Origin: JAWWPY01 sp033854735
Lineage (GTDB): Bacteria; Actinomycetota; Actinomycetes; Streptosporangiales; Streptosporangiaceae
Direction: 5' to 3'
Assembly (NCBI GenBank): GCA_033854735.1
Contig: JAWWPY010000302.1
Location: forward strand, 53,447 to 117,446
DNA: 64,000 nucleotides
The first letter of the stretch is position 1. Each line of letters begins with the position of its first letter. Under the pieces are notes generated by a model that saw only the letters and a program-made list of their open reading frames with translations, was not told where the DNA came from and ran no database searches. Both the position numbers and the translations under genes were made by a program. This document shows positions 1 through 8,849 of this stretch, one piece after another.

Positions 1-756
1 TGGGGCCTGGCCAGCCGCGGTATCGCGGTTCTCCGGTTTGACAAGGTGACCCACGCCCACCCCGGTGAGGTCACGGCCAACCCCGGCTTCACCGTGGCCG
101 ACGAGTACCTGCCGCACGGCGTTGCCGCCGTTCACCTGCTTCAGGGGCGCCCCGGCATCGACCCGGAACGGGTCTTCCTCCTCGGGCACAGCCTGGGCGG
201 CACCATCGCTCCCCGCGTGGCCGCCGCCGAGCCGTCGGTCGCCGGACTGGTCATCCTGGGCGGCGGAACCCAGCCCCTGCACTGGGCCGCCGTCCGCCAA
301 TTCCGCTACCTCGCCGGGCTCGACCCCGAGACGGCTGCGGCATCGGCGTCCGTCATCGAGGCGGTGACCGAGCAGGCCAGGCTGGTCGACAGCCCTGGAC
401 TGTCGCCATCGACCCCGTCCAGTGATCTGCCCTTCGGGGTCCCGGCCCCCTACTGGCTCGACCTGCGCGGTTACCAGCCGGCCGCGGTGGCCGCGGCGCT
501 CGGCCAGCCGATCCTGATTCTGCAGGGTGGCCGGGACTACCAAGTCACTGTCGCTGAGGACCTGACGGGATGGCAGGCCGGCCTGGCGCGGTGCCCCGAT
601 GTCACCATTCACGTCTACGACGCCGACAACCACCTGTTCTTCACCGGCAGTGGCCCCTCCGCGCCGGCCGAGTACGAGCCAGCGCAGCACGTCGACCCGG
701 CCGTCGTCGCCGACATCGCCGCCTGGGTAACGGCGCAGCGGCCCGCCCCCCCATGA
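1..756 (+). CDS. alpha/beta hydrolase (5' partial)
   Basis: The frame is open from base 1, so the true start lies outside the window; 251 residues are visible. The start of the visible part (GIAVLRFDK) matches the beta-strand/turn before the catalytic lid in dienelactone hydrolase-type enzymes. The nucleophile elbow GHSLGG sits near visible residue 62, the acid is probably the Asp of GGRD and the base the His of DADNH near the C-terminus, so the triad is complete. Substrate cannot be told: family members cleave esters, lactones or peptides. It ends 6 bases before the convergent SDR gene and shows no operon partner inside the window. Confidence 0.8.
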   Translation, partial: WGLASRGIAVLRFDKVTHAHPGEVTANPGFTVADEYLPHGVAAVHLLQGRPGIDPERVFLLGHSLGGTIAPRVAAAEPSVAGLVILGGGTQPLHWAAVRQFRYLAGLDPETAAASASVIEAVTEQARLVDSPGLSPSTPSSDLPFGVPAPYWLDLRGYQPAAVAAALGQPILILQGGRDYQVTVAEDLTGWQAGLARCPDVTIHVYDADNHLFFTGSGPSAPAEYEPAQHVDPAVVADIAAWVTAQRPAPP

Positions 757-762
757 GGCTCG

Positions 763-1695
763 TCAGACGGGATACGTGACGCCGGTCAGCCGTTCGGATT
801 CCTGCCACAGGCGCCGCTGCGCCTGTTCATCGTGGGAGCGGCCGGTTGACTTGACGGGCCGGGGATAGCCCTTGAGCTCGAGACGGCCGTCGGGACCGTA
901 ATACTGGCCGCCGCGGGCGGCCGGGTCGGTAGCGGCACGGAGCGTCGGGAGCGCTCCCATCTGCGCGCTCTGCGTGAAGGCCGACCCGAGGCGCTGATTG
1001 AGAGCCTGGATCAGGCCCGGCATGTGGCGGGTCAGTTCGGTAAAGGCCGTGCCGGGGTGGGCGGCCAGCGCCGCCGTCGGCGCGCCGGCCGCCGCGAGCC
1101 TGCGCTGCAGTTCGTAGGTGAACATCAGGTTGGCCAGCTTGGACTGCGCGTAGGCACTTATCCGGCGGTACCGGCGCTGCGACTGGAGGTCGTCGAAGTT
1201 GATGCGCCCAGTGCGGTGCCCGTTGCTGCTGACTGTCACGATCCGGGACCCCGGCTGTACTAGCAGCCGGTCCAGCAGGAGACCGGTGAGCGCGAAGTGA
1301 CCGAGGTGGTTAGTGCCGATCTGCAGCTCGAAGCCGTCGGCCGTGACGCCGCGCGGGGGGAACATCAGGCCCGCATTGTTGATGAGCAGGTCGAGGGTGA
1401 CACGGCTGGCCCTGATCTCTTCGGCCGCCTCGCGGACCGAGGCGAGCGACGCCAGGTCGAGACGGACGACCGTCATGGTGGCCTGCGGCGCGGTGACGGC
1501 GATGCGGGCGGCGGCATCCCGGCCCCGGCCGGCATCCCGGCAGGCGAGGATGACCGCCGCCCCGTGCTCGGCGAGCACCCTGGCGGCCTCGAAGCCGATC
1601 CCGGAGTTCGCGCCAGTGATCACCGCAGTGCGCCCGGCCTGGTCCGGTACGTCGGCCGCGGTCCACAGTTCGCGGGTGCTGCTGGTCTGGCTCAT
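763..1695 (-). CDS. short-chain dehydrogenase/reductase
   Basis: A 310-residue classical SDR of the retinol dehydrogenase/WW-oxidoreductase-like type. The Rossmann nucleotide motif TGANSGIG is near residue 25, NNAG follows, and the catalytic YAQSK (YxxxK) is present, so the enzyme should be an active NAD(P)-dependent alcohol/ketone oxidoreductase. I chose ATG at 1695 because AAGGA lies four bases upstream; a frame extension to 1719 adds eight residues and has no ribosome site. It is transcribed divergently from lgt. The physiological substrate is unknown. Confidence 0.88.
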   Translation of the reverse strand: MSQTSSTRELWTAADVPDQAGRTAVITGANSGIGFEAARVLAEHGAAVILACRDAGRGRDAAARIAVTAPQATMTVVRLDLASLASVREAAEEIRASRVTLDLLINNAGLMFPPRGVTADGFELQIGTNHLGHFALTGLLLDRLLVQPGSRIVTVSSNGHRTGRINFDDLQSQRRYRRISAYAQSKLANLMFTYELQRRLAAAGAPTAALAAHPGTAFTELTRHMPGLIQALNQRLGSAFTQSAQMGALPTLRAATDPAARGGQYYGPDGRLELKGYPRPVKSTGRSHDEQAQRRLWQESERLTGVTYPV

Positions 1696-1771
1696 CGGAT
1701 CCTTCTTCCTGCGGTGCACACTGCCGCTGATCTTCCCGATGGTCCGGGCGGCTCCAGCGCCGGGCGGCGGC

Positions 1772-1777
1772 TACGCT
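1772..1777 (+). promoter_or_regulatory. -10 box TACGCT of lgt, leaderless
   Basis: TACGCT lies six bases before the first ATG of lgt, so transcription should begin at or next to the start codon. No ribosome site precedes the ATG, which fits a leaderless mRNA. Inference from spacing only. Confidence 0.4.
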
Positions 1778-1783
1778 CGGCCC

Positions 1784-2740
1784 ATGATGGCCTTCATTCC
1801 CAGCCCGCCGGCGAACGGATTCCATATCGGCCCGGCATACATCCATTTCTACGGGCTGATGTACGTGGTCGGCATCACCGCCGCGATCCTGATCACGCAG
1901 CGCCGCTGGAAGGCCCAGGGCGGCGATCCGGCACTGGTCGGCGAGGTGGCGATCTGGGCGGTGCCCGCGGGCATCATCGGCGGCCGGATCTATTTCGACA
2001 TCACCACGCCGAAGTACATCCCGCACCACTGGTACGGGATCTTCGCGGTCTGGGATGGCGGCCTGGGGATCTGGGGCGGCATCGCGCTGGGGGCCCTGGT
2101 GGGCATCTGGCGGGTGCGCAGGTCCGGGGCGGACGTCCCCCGGTTCATGGAAGCCGTCGCCCCGGCCCTGCTGGTGGCGCAGGCGGCCGGTCGCGTCGGC
2201 AACTACTTCAACCAGGAACTGTTCGGCGGCCCCACCAGGCTGCCCTGGGGACTGAACATCTCGCCGGGCTTCCGCCCAGCCGGCTACGCGCGGTACACCA
2301 CGTTTCACCCGACGTTCCTGTACGAGCTGATCTTCGACCTGCTCCTGGCCGCATTCCTGGTCTGGCTCGGGCATCATCGTGACATCAGGCCGCCGGGCCT
2401 GTTCGCCCTGTACGTGACCGGGTACTCAGCCTTCCGGATCCTCGAGGAATCGCTGCGGGTCGACCCGTCCGAGCACTTCCTCGGCCTGCGCCTGAACACG
2501 TACGTCGCTTCCGTGCTCACCATCGTGGGCATCGCCTGGTTCGCGCGCACGCAGCTCAAGGGCCGCGCCGTCGCTGGACCGGCGTCTGCGGTGGGGGAGA
2601 GCCGGTCTGAAGCGGGAGACGCGGACGGCGGCGGGGACGAGGGCGGCGACGGGGACGAGGGCACAGCCGGGATCGGCGAGCCGGGCAGTGCGGAATCCGG
2701 CGATGCGGGCGCCGATGACAACCCCGCCCGCCAGCGCTGA
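1784..2740 (+). CDS. lgt: prolipoprotein diacylglyceryl transferase
   Basis: Integral membrane enzyme that moves diacylglycerol from phosphatidylglycerol to the lipobox cysteine of prolipoproteins. The 318-residue protein carries the Lgt signature GRVGNYFNQELFG, an early HFYGLMY segment and a late HPTFLYE motif, with about seven hydrophobic segments. The last 50 residues are an Asp/Glu/Gly-rich tail typical of actinobacterial Lgt and probably cytoplasmic. There are two adjacent ATG codons (1784, 1787), both with a -10 box just upstream. The frame stays open much further upstream, but that part only mirrors the SDR gene. The lipoprotein at 53.3 kb would be a client. Confidence 0.95.
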   Translation: MMAFIPSPPANGFHIGPAYIHFYGLMYVVGITAAILITQRRWKAQGGDPALVGEVAIWAVPAGIIGGRIYFDITTPKYIPHHWYGIFAVWDGGLGIWGGIALGALVGIWRVRRSGADVPRFMEAVAPALLVAQAAGRVGNYFNQELFGGPTRLPWGLNISPGFRPAGYARYTTFHPTFLYELIFDLLLAAFLVWLGHHRDIRPPGLFALYVTGYSAFRILEESLRVDPSEHFLGLRLNTYVASVLTIVGIAWFARTQLKGRAVAGPASAVGESRSEAGDADGGGDEGGDGDEGTAGIGEPGSAESGDAGADDNPARQR

Positions 2741-2762
2741 CCCCGCCCGCCCGCGCTGACCC

Positions 2763-3287
2763 CGCTTCCAGTACGGACTGGCCTGCCTCATCCCGGCGTT
2801 CCGGCACGAAGGGCTGTCGCTCGAGCAGGCCGGGATTCTCGTCGCCTGCCCGACGGCGGGGCTGCTGCTCATCCTGGGCTGGTTCGGGGCGCACGAACGC
2901 GGGCTGGCCATGGGTATCAGGCAGAGCGCGCAGCCGCTGGGGGTCGCGATCGCAGCGCTGGCCCTGCCTACCATCGGCGAGCACGGGCGATCGGCGGCCC
3001 TGGCCTTCCTGGGCACGTTCTGCGTGGCGGCGGCGGCTCTTGTCCTCGTGGCCGTGCGTGCCCTCGGTATCCAGAACACGGGGCAGAACGCGTTCGCGGC
3101 GGCGACCCCGCCGGTGCTCGCCGCCCTGATTGGCGGGGCAGGCTATGGCGCGGCGTTCGGCGCTGTGGCCTTGTTCCCGCTGGCCGCCGCGGCCTTCATC
3201 CCGGTGCGTGCGGAACACCGGGCCCAGGAAGATGGGGCCCAGGACGATGAGGCACTGGGGCCTGACACCGCGCCTTCCGCCGGCTAA
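2763..3287 (+). pseudogene. MFS transporter remnant
   Basis: The frame follows a stop at 2757-2759 and has no start codon near its head. It reads as pieces of a major facilitator protein joined in one frame: a TM1-TM2-like part (YGLACLIPAF ... AGILVACPTAG), then an abrupt jump to a TM4-TM5-like part (ERGLAMGIRQSAQPLG), then two late helices (GGAGYGAAFGAVALFPLAAAAF). Only about 175 residues of the usual 400 remain. The simplest reading is internal deletions plus loss of the start. A short repeated CCCCGCCC-rich stretch at the lgt stop may mark one deletion border. Confidence 0.75.
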
Positions 3288-3336
3288 CTGTTGATCACGG
3301 CTGGCCGACCGTGCATCATGGCGCTGCGGGGAGAGG

Positions 3337-4557
3337 ATGTGGCGCCGTATGGGTGAGACGTACCACCTCGGCGCGCCGGTCTCGGCGGCCGACCCTTTCG
3401 CCGAGGATTTCCTGCGTGATCCGTTCACCTTCCATGAGGACCTGCGGGAGGCAGGCCCGGTGGTCTGGCTGGAGCGCTACGGCGTGTGGGCGATGGCCCG
3501 GTACGCCGAGGTGCACGAGGCGCTCCGGGACTGGGAGACGTTCTCCTCCTCGGCGGGTGTCGGGCTCAGCGATTTTCGCAAGGAAAAGCCGTGGCGCCCG
3601 CCCAGCCTGCTGCTCGAAGCGGACCCGCCGGAGCACTCCAGGGCGCGCAAGGCGGCGGCCCGGGCGCTGTCTCCGCGCACCGTGCGCGCCCTGCGTGAGG
3701 ACTTTGCCCGCGAAGCAGCGGACCTGGTCGGTGAACTGGTCGCCCGGGGCAGCGTGGATGGCGTGCGTGATATCGCCGAGTCCTTCCCGCTGCGCGTGTT
3801 CCCGCTGGCCGTCGGGCTGACCTCCGGCGGCGGCGATCAGCTCCTGGCCTACGGGAACATGGCCTTCAACGCGTTCGGGCCGCGCAACCGGCTGCAGCGG
3901 GAGTCGATGACGCGGGCCGAGGGCGTGATCGCCTGGATCGCCGCGCACTGCACCCGTGACGCCCTGACTGAGAGCGGTCTCGGCGCGCGCATCTACGCCA
4001 GCGCCGACGACGGCACGGTCACCGCCGGGGAGGCGGCCCTGCTGGTCCGCTCCCTGCTGACGGCGGGCGTGGACACCACGGTCATCGGGCTGGGCTGTGC
4101 CCTGGACGGCCTGGCCCGCGACCCAGCGCAGTGGCAGTTGCTCCGCGACGACCCCGCCCTGGCCGGCCCGGCGTTCGAGGAAGCGCTGCGGTACGCCTCA
4201 CCGGTGCAGACGTTCTTCCGGACCACCACCAGGGAAGTGCAGGTCGGCGGGGTCACCCTGGGAGCGGGGGAGAAGGTGCTGCTGTTCCTGGCGGCCGCGA
4301 ACCGTGACCCCCGCCGCTGGGACAACCCCGGCCATTTCGATATCCGCCGCCGGGCCGTCGGCCACGTCGGCTTCGGATTCGGGATCCACGCCTGCGTCGG
4401 CGCGTCGCTGGCCCGGCTGGAAGGTGAGGTCCTGCTGCAGGCCCTGGCCCGGCAGGTGGCCACCCTGGAGCCGGCCGGCCGGCCGGAACGCCGCCTCAAC
4501 AACACCCTCAGCGGCTTCGCCTCCCTCCCACTCACCCTCCATCCGATCACTGGTTGA
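3337..4557 (+). CDS. cytochrome P450 (CYP199-like)
   Basis: A soluble bacterial P450 of 406 residues. The I-helix oxygen-activating motif AGVDTT is near residue 243, ExxR (EEALR) follows, and the haem loop FGFGIHACVG puts the Cys ligand near residue 353. The N-terminal third (GVGLSDFRKEKPWR, LLLEADPPEHSRAR) resembles CYP199A enzymes that demethylate or hydroxylate para-substituted benzoates; that part is from memory of the family. No ferredoxin or ferredoxin reductase lies next to it. ATG 3337 directly abuts GGAGAGG; ATG 3349 is an alternative with more normal spacing. Substrate assignment to small aromatic acids is inference. Confidence 0.9.
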   Translation: MWRRMGETYHLGAPVSAADPFAEDFLRDPFTFHEDLREAGPVVWLERYGVWAMARYAEVHEALRDWETFSSSAGVGLSDFRKEKPWRPPSLLLEADPPEHSRARKAAARALSPRTVRALREDFAREAADLVGELVARGSVDGVRDIAESFPLRVFPLAVGLTSGGGDQLLAYGNMAFNAFGPRNRLQRESMTRAEGVIAWIAAHCTRDALTESGLGARIYASADDGTVTAGEAALLVRSLLTAGVDTTVIGLGCALDGLARDPAQWQLLRDDPALAGPAFEEALRYASPVQTFFRTTTREVQVGGVTLGAGEKVLLFLAAANRDPRRWDNPGHFDIRRRAVGHVGFGFGIHACVGASLARLEGEVLLQALARQVATLEPAGRPERRLNNTLSGFASLPLTLHPITG

Positions 4558-4732
4558 GTTCCTGCCTCGCGCCCCCCGGGACGCTTTGGGATGCCAGCAC
4601 GCCATCTCTGGTGAGGCCAGCCTCCGGGCATTAGTCGTCCAAGCACACTTGTGATGGGGCGGACGCGGGCCATTTACTTGGAATCACGGCCTGGGGCACG
4701 GCCGGATCGCTCTGATAGCGGGGTGAAGGGGC

Positions 4733-7153
4733 TTGCGTATCACCGTGACCTGGCTGCGCCTGGAGTTGCGCCGGCGTTGGCGTTCGCTCACCGTGCTGGC
4801 CCTGCTTGTCGCGCTGGCCACGGCGACGGTCCTCGCGGCGGCCTCAGGAGCGCGGCGCGGGCAGACCGCGTACGGCCGGCTGTGGGCACGGACCCTGCCC
4901 GCGACGGCCACCGTGCTGCCCAACCAGCCGGGTTTCGACTGGGCCAAGATCCGCGCGCTGCCCGAGGTCAGCGCGCTGACCATGTTCCCGGTCGGCTTCG
5001 GATTCGCGCTCGACTGCTGCCCGGCCGCGAGTACCGGATTCCCGCCCGCGGACAACGAGATGACCCGGACGATCGAACGGCCGGTCGTATTGGAGGGACG
5101 GCTGTCCAACCCCAACCGCGCCGATGAGGTCCTGGTCACCCCCAAGTTCGTGGCGAGTTACGGCAAGGGTGTTGGCGACATGCTTACCCTGCACCTGGCC
5201 AGCCCGCGGCAGATGGACGCAGGATACGACGGGTCCACTGGACCACCGCGCGGGCCGAAGATCCGGGCCCGCATCGTCGGGGTGGGCCGTACGCCCTGGG
5301 GGCTTTTCGCGGACGCTGCGGGGGAAAAGGGAGGCGTGCTCGTATCGCCGGCCCTGTTTGCCCATTACCGCGCCAACATCATCGGCACGACCGGCCAGAT
5401 GTACATCAACGCGCTGGTGCGGCTCAAAGGGGGGACCGCCGCGATTCCCGCGTTCCGCGCCGACCTGGCCCGCGTGACCGGGCGGTCCGACATCGACGTG
5501 TGGAACAACCTGGTCAACTTCGGTGACCCGCTCCGCAGGGTCACCGGGTACGAGGCCGCCTGCCTGCTGGCCTTCGCGCTGGCGGCCCTGGTGGCCGCCT
5601 TCTTCCTGGTCGGCCAGTCCGTGGCCCGTTATACATCCTCCACCGTCGTGGATCTCCAGGTGCTGCAAGCGGTGGGGATGACGCGCCTGCAAGCCGTCGC
5701 GTCGGCCTCGGCCGCGCCTTTCCTGGCCGCGGCGGCGGGGACGACAGTCGGCGTGGCTGGCGCGATCGTGGCCTCGCGATGGATGCCGATCGGCGCGGCA
5801 TCCATTATGGAGCCGCATCCGGGGCTCGACGTGGACTGGCCAGTGCTGGGCGCCGGCTGGGTCATCGCCCCGCTCCTCGTGCTGGCCGGATCGGCCATCG
5901 CCGCGGCGATGGCGCTGACCGCCGGCCGGCGGCATGTGGCCCCGCGCCGGTCCGCCGTCGCGGCGGCCGCGTCAGGAGCGGGGCTGCCCATACACGTGGT
6001 GGTCGGCGCCCGTTTCGCACTTGAGCCTGGCCGCGGCCGTGCCGCCGTGCCGATCCGGCCGGCTTTGGTGGGTGCGATCGTGGGCGTGCTTGGCGTGCTC
6101 GCCGCCTTCACCTTCTCCGCCGGGGTCTCCGACGCCGCCGCCAACCCGGCGCGCTTCGGGCAAACGTGGCAGCTGGGCACGTTCCTCGGTCTCAACGGGC
6201 AGGACTTCGGGCCCGCCGGCCGGGTACTTCGCGCCGTCGCGGCCGACCGCGATGTGATCGGTGTCGACGACGCGCGTATCGGGGGGGCGCAATCCGGCCA
6301 GGTCTCCATCGAGAGCTTCACCTATCACCCGGTAGCCGGCAAGCGGCCGGCCATCGTCCTCACCGACGGGCGCATGCCCGCCACGCCCGGCGAGATCGTG
6401 CTGGCTCCGACGACCGCCCGCGAGTTGCGCGCCGTGACGGGCTCCACGGTCCGGCTCACCGGCGCCGGGGCCCCGCAGGCGGTGACGGTGACGGGGATCG
6501 GCTTCGTCCCCGCGGGGCCGCACAACGGCTACGCCGACGGCGCGTGGCTCACCCCCGCCGGGTACGACCGGATTTTTGGCGGCGCGCGCTACTCCTTCAA
6601 GTTCCATGCCGCGACAGTGGCGCTGCGGCCCGGCGCCAATGTGCAAGCCGTCGCGCGCAGGCTGAACGCCACCGCCGCGGCCATCAAGGGCGGCGGGGCG
6701 TTCACCTTCACGCCCCCGCGTGCGCTGCCGGCGGTCCAGCAGATCAAGGACCTGGAGGTGCTGCCGCTGGCGTTGAGCGCCTTCCTGGCCCTGCTGGCCA
6801 TCGGCGCGGTCGGGCATGCCCTGTCCATCGCCGTGAACCGCCGGCGCCACGAACTGGCGGTCATGCGGGCGCTCGGGATGACCCGGCTGCAAACACGGAT
6901 GGTGGTCGCCACCCAGGCGAGCGTGCTCGCGGTGGTCGGGCTGGTGTTCGGGGTGCCGCTCGGAGTCGCGCTCGGGCGAAGCCTCTGGCACGTGGTGGCC
7001 GGCTTCACGCCCCTGGCCTATGACCCACCGCTCGCCGTGTGGGCGCTGCTGCTGATCGGCCCCGTCGCCTTGCTGGCCGCGAACGCGCTGGCCGCCTGGC
7101 CAGAACAACAAGCCGCACGGCTACGCACCGGACAGGTCCTTCGCACCGAGTGA
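4733..7153 (+). CDS. FtsX/MacB-type ABC transporter permease
   Basis: An 806-residue membrane protein with two copies of the FtsX-like permease arrangement: an N-terminal helix (about residues 15-35), a large extracytoplasmic domain, three helices near 280-390, then a second set with an extracytoplasmic domain and three helices in the last 140 residues. The motif around LQAVGMTRLQAV (first copy) and MRALGMTRLQTRM (second copy) is the usual cytoplasmic coupling segment. TTG 4733 is preceded by GAAGGGG; GTG 4745 is an alternative. Relatives export lipoproteins or peptides, or sense antibiotics, with a LolD-like ATPase. No such ATPase is adjacent, so the partner is elsewhere or the gene is orphaned. 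Confidence 0.85.
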   Translation: MRITVTWLRLELRRRWRSLTVLALLVALATATVLAAASGARRGQTAYGRLWARTLPATATVLPNQPGFDWAKIRALPEVSALTMFPVGFGFALDCCPAASTGFPPADNEMTRTIERPVVLEGRLSNPNRADEVLVTPKFVASYGKGVGDMLTLHLASPRQMDAGYDGSTGPPRGPKIRARIVGVGRTPWGLFADAAGEKGGVLVSPALFAHYRANIIGTTGQMYINALVRLKGGTAAIPAFRADLARVTGRSDIDVWNNLVNFGDPLRRVTGYEAACLLAFALAALVAAFFLVGQSVARYTSSTVVDLQVLQAVGMTRLQAVASASAAPFLAAAAGTTVGVAGAIVASRWMPIGAASIMEPHPGLDVDWPVLGAGWVIAPLLVLAGSAIAAAMALTAGRRHVAPRRSAVAAAASGAGLPIHVVVGARFALEPGRGRAAVPIRPALVGAIVGVLGVLAAFTFSAGVSDAAANPARFGQTWQLGTFLGLNGQDFGPAGRVLRAVAADRDVIGVDDARIGGAQSGQVSIESFTYHPVAGKRPAIVLTDGRMPATPGEIVLAPTTARELRAVTGSTVRLTGAGAPQAVTVTGIGFVPAGPHNGYADGAWLTPAGYDRIFGGARYSFKFHAATVALRPGANVQAVARRLNATAAAIKGGGAFTFTPPRALPAVQQIKDLEVLPLALSAFLALLAIGAVGHALSIAVNRRRHELAVMRALGMTRLQTRMVVATQASVLAVVGLVFGVPLGVALGRSLWHVVAGFTPLAYDPPLAVWALLLIGPVALLAANALAAWPEQQAARLRTGQVLRTE

Positions 7154-7202
7154 TTTCGATCGACCTGCTATAGACGGCCCGATAGCGGCAGAGGCTCGAC
7201 CG

Positions 7203-8615
7203 CTAGCTCTTGTGCGCAAGCTGGGGCGTCGGCGGCGCAGCACCGCCGACGCGCTCCCGGGTGCGAGCGCGCCACCAGGCCTGGCCCCGCTGCGGAAGCA
7301 GGTAGATGGGGTCGTAGTAGGGATACTCGCGGCTGAGCGCCGACGGGTCCTCGGCCTCCACGCCGGTCCGGTAGTTCTTCGTCCAGTAGGAGATGCCGAG
7401 GTCGGTGTCGTACCGGGAGACCTGGTGTACCCAGCGCTTGCCGACGTACGGGACGTCGCAGACCACCCGGGGAGTAGCGAACCCGGGCAGGTAACCCATG
7501 ATCTGGTGCTGCAGCTCCTGGGCCTCGGCCAGGGAGAGCCGCCAGTGCTCGCTGCCCGGGATCATGTCACACATGTAGAAGTAGTAGGGCATGATGCCGG
7601 CCCCGTCCAGCAGGGTGAAGCACAAGTCAAGCAGCGCGGATGCGCTGTCGTTGACCCCGCGCAGCAGCACCCCCTGGTTGCGCACGTCGCGGATGCCGGT
7701 GTCGAGCATGGCCTGGGCGGCGCGGGCCACCAGCGGGGTCACCGACTGCGCCGCGTTGACATGGGTGTGGATGGCGATGTTCGCGCCGCGCTCCCGGGCC
7801 TTGGCACCGAGCCGCTCCATGCCCGCTCGCACGTCGTCGGCCAGCCAGTGCTGGGGCAGGCCCATGAGCGCCTTGGTGGCCAGGCGGATGTCGCGGACGC
7901 TGTCCACGTCGAGCAGGGCGGCGACGAAGGCCTCCAGCCGGGGCCACGGCAGGTTGGCCACGTCCCCGCCGGAGACCACCACGTCCCGCACCCCCGGGGT
8001 GGCCCGCAGATAGTCGATCATCGCGGCGAGGCGGTCGGCCGGGGGCAGCCCGAACTTGAGCTTGCCGGCCGACGCCGTGGGGTTGCCGACCAGGTCCATC
8101 CGGGTGCAGTGGCCGCAGTACTGCGGGCAGGTGGGCAGCACCTCGGCGAGCACCTTGGTCGGGTATCGGTGGGTGAGGCCCTCCACGGCCCACATCTCCG
8201 CCTCGTGCAGCGAGTCGCGGGACGCGTACGGATGGGACGGCCAGTCCGTGCGCCGGTCGCTGAACACCGGGATCATGTAGCGGCGCACCGGGTCGGCGTA
8301 GAAGGCTTCGGTGAAGCCCGGCTGGCCGGGCGCGGCGGAGGCCGCCATCGTGTTGAGCATCTGAGGTGGCACCAGCATGGACATGGTGGCCCGCTCACGC
8401 TGGTCACGGTCGAGGTCGGAGAGGAATGCCTCGTCCAGTCCGGCGCCGAGGACCTCGCGGAGCTGGCGCAGGTTCTTCACGCAATGCGCCCGCTGCCACT
8501 GGGCTGACTCCCACTCCGCGGTGGTGACCCCCGACCAGCCGGGGATGCGCCGCCAGTCCGGCTCCGCCAGCTCGACGCGCTGGTATGCATACGGCTGATC
8601 GACCACCGCGCTCAC
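7203..8615 (-). CDS. kamA: lysine 2,3-aminomutase family protein
   Basis: A radical-SAM/PLP enzyme of 470 residues that should convert L-lysine to L-beta-lysine, the first step of lysine fermentation. The [4Fe-4S]/SAM cysteines are C163, C167 and C170 (CPQYCGHC), and SGGD follows. The two aspartates that bind the lysine side amine in the clostridial enzyme match D350 (YMCD) and D387 (VVCD). The PLP lysine is probably K393, but the usual PGGGGK loop reads PYVGK, so the PLP site is divergent. GTG 8615 has AGGA seven bases upstream. It is divergent from kdd-kamDE-kal, which strongly supports lysine as substrate; related subfamilies act on glutamate or on EF-P lysine, and that cannot be excluded from sequence alone. 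Confidence 0.85.
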   Translation of the reverse strand: MSAVVDQPYAYQRVELAEPDWRRIPGWSGVTTAEWESAQWQRAHCVKNLRQLREVLGAGLDEAFLSDLDRDQRERATMSMLVPPQMLNTMAASAAPGQPGFTEAFYADPVRRYMIPVFSDRRTDWPSHPYASRDSLHEAEMWAVEGLTHRYPTKVLAEVLPTCPQYCGHCTRMDLVGNPTASAGKLKFGLPPADRLAAMIDYLRATPGVRDVVVSGGDVANLPWPRLEAFVAALLDVDSVRDIRLATKALMGLPQHWLADDVRAGMERLGAKARERGANIAIHTHVNAAQSVTPLVARAAQAMLDTGIRDVRNQGVLLRGVNDSASALLDLCFTLLDGAGIMPYYFYMCDMIPGSEHWRLSLAEAQELQHQIMGYLPGFATPRVVCDVPYVGKRWVHQVSRYDTDLGISYWTKNYRTGVEAEDPSALSREYPYYDPIYLLPQRGQAWWRARTRERVGGAAPPTPQLAHKS

Positions 8616-8735
8616 CTTCCCGTTCCTGCCCCTGATTTACCGGACGATAGCCTCCTGTCCGATACATATAGAGAAGAAGCTAGTGTCAGAGTAGCTAATA
8701 ACAGGAAAATCTGCTGCTTGTGCCCCCCGGTTATA

Positions 8736-8811
8736 GCTGGGATCCGAGGCTACAGCTGGGATCCAAGGCGGCGGCTGGGATCCGAGGCGCTGGCTGGGGT
8801 CCGGGCGCTGG
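8736..8811. repeat. 19-bp tandem repeat before kdd
   Basis: Four head-to-tail units of exactly 19 bp start at 8736, 8755, 8774 and 8793. The shared core is GCTGGGATCCGAGGC; the last unit is degenerate. The array lies between the AT-rich kamA/kdd divergent promoter region (about 8640-8720) and the kdd start, so it would be in the kdd leader. Confidence 0.85.
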
Positions 8812-8849
8812 CCGGTGCTCCGGGGCGGCGGACTGGGAAGGATGCAGGC

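Noticed and set aside
1310..2377. 355-codon minus-strand frame over SDR and lgt
   Set aside because: Overlaps two well-supported genes; its residues 240-355 are a frame-shifted reading of the SDR.
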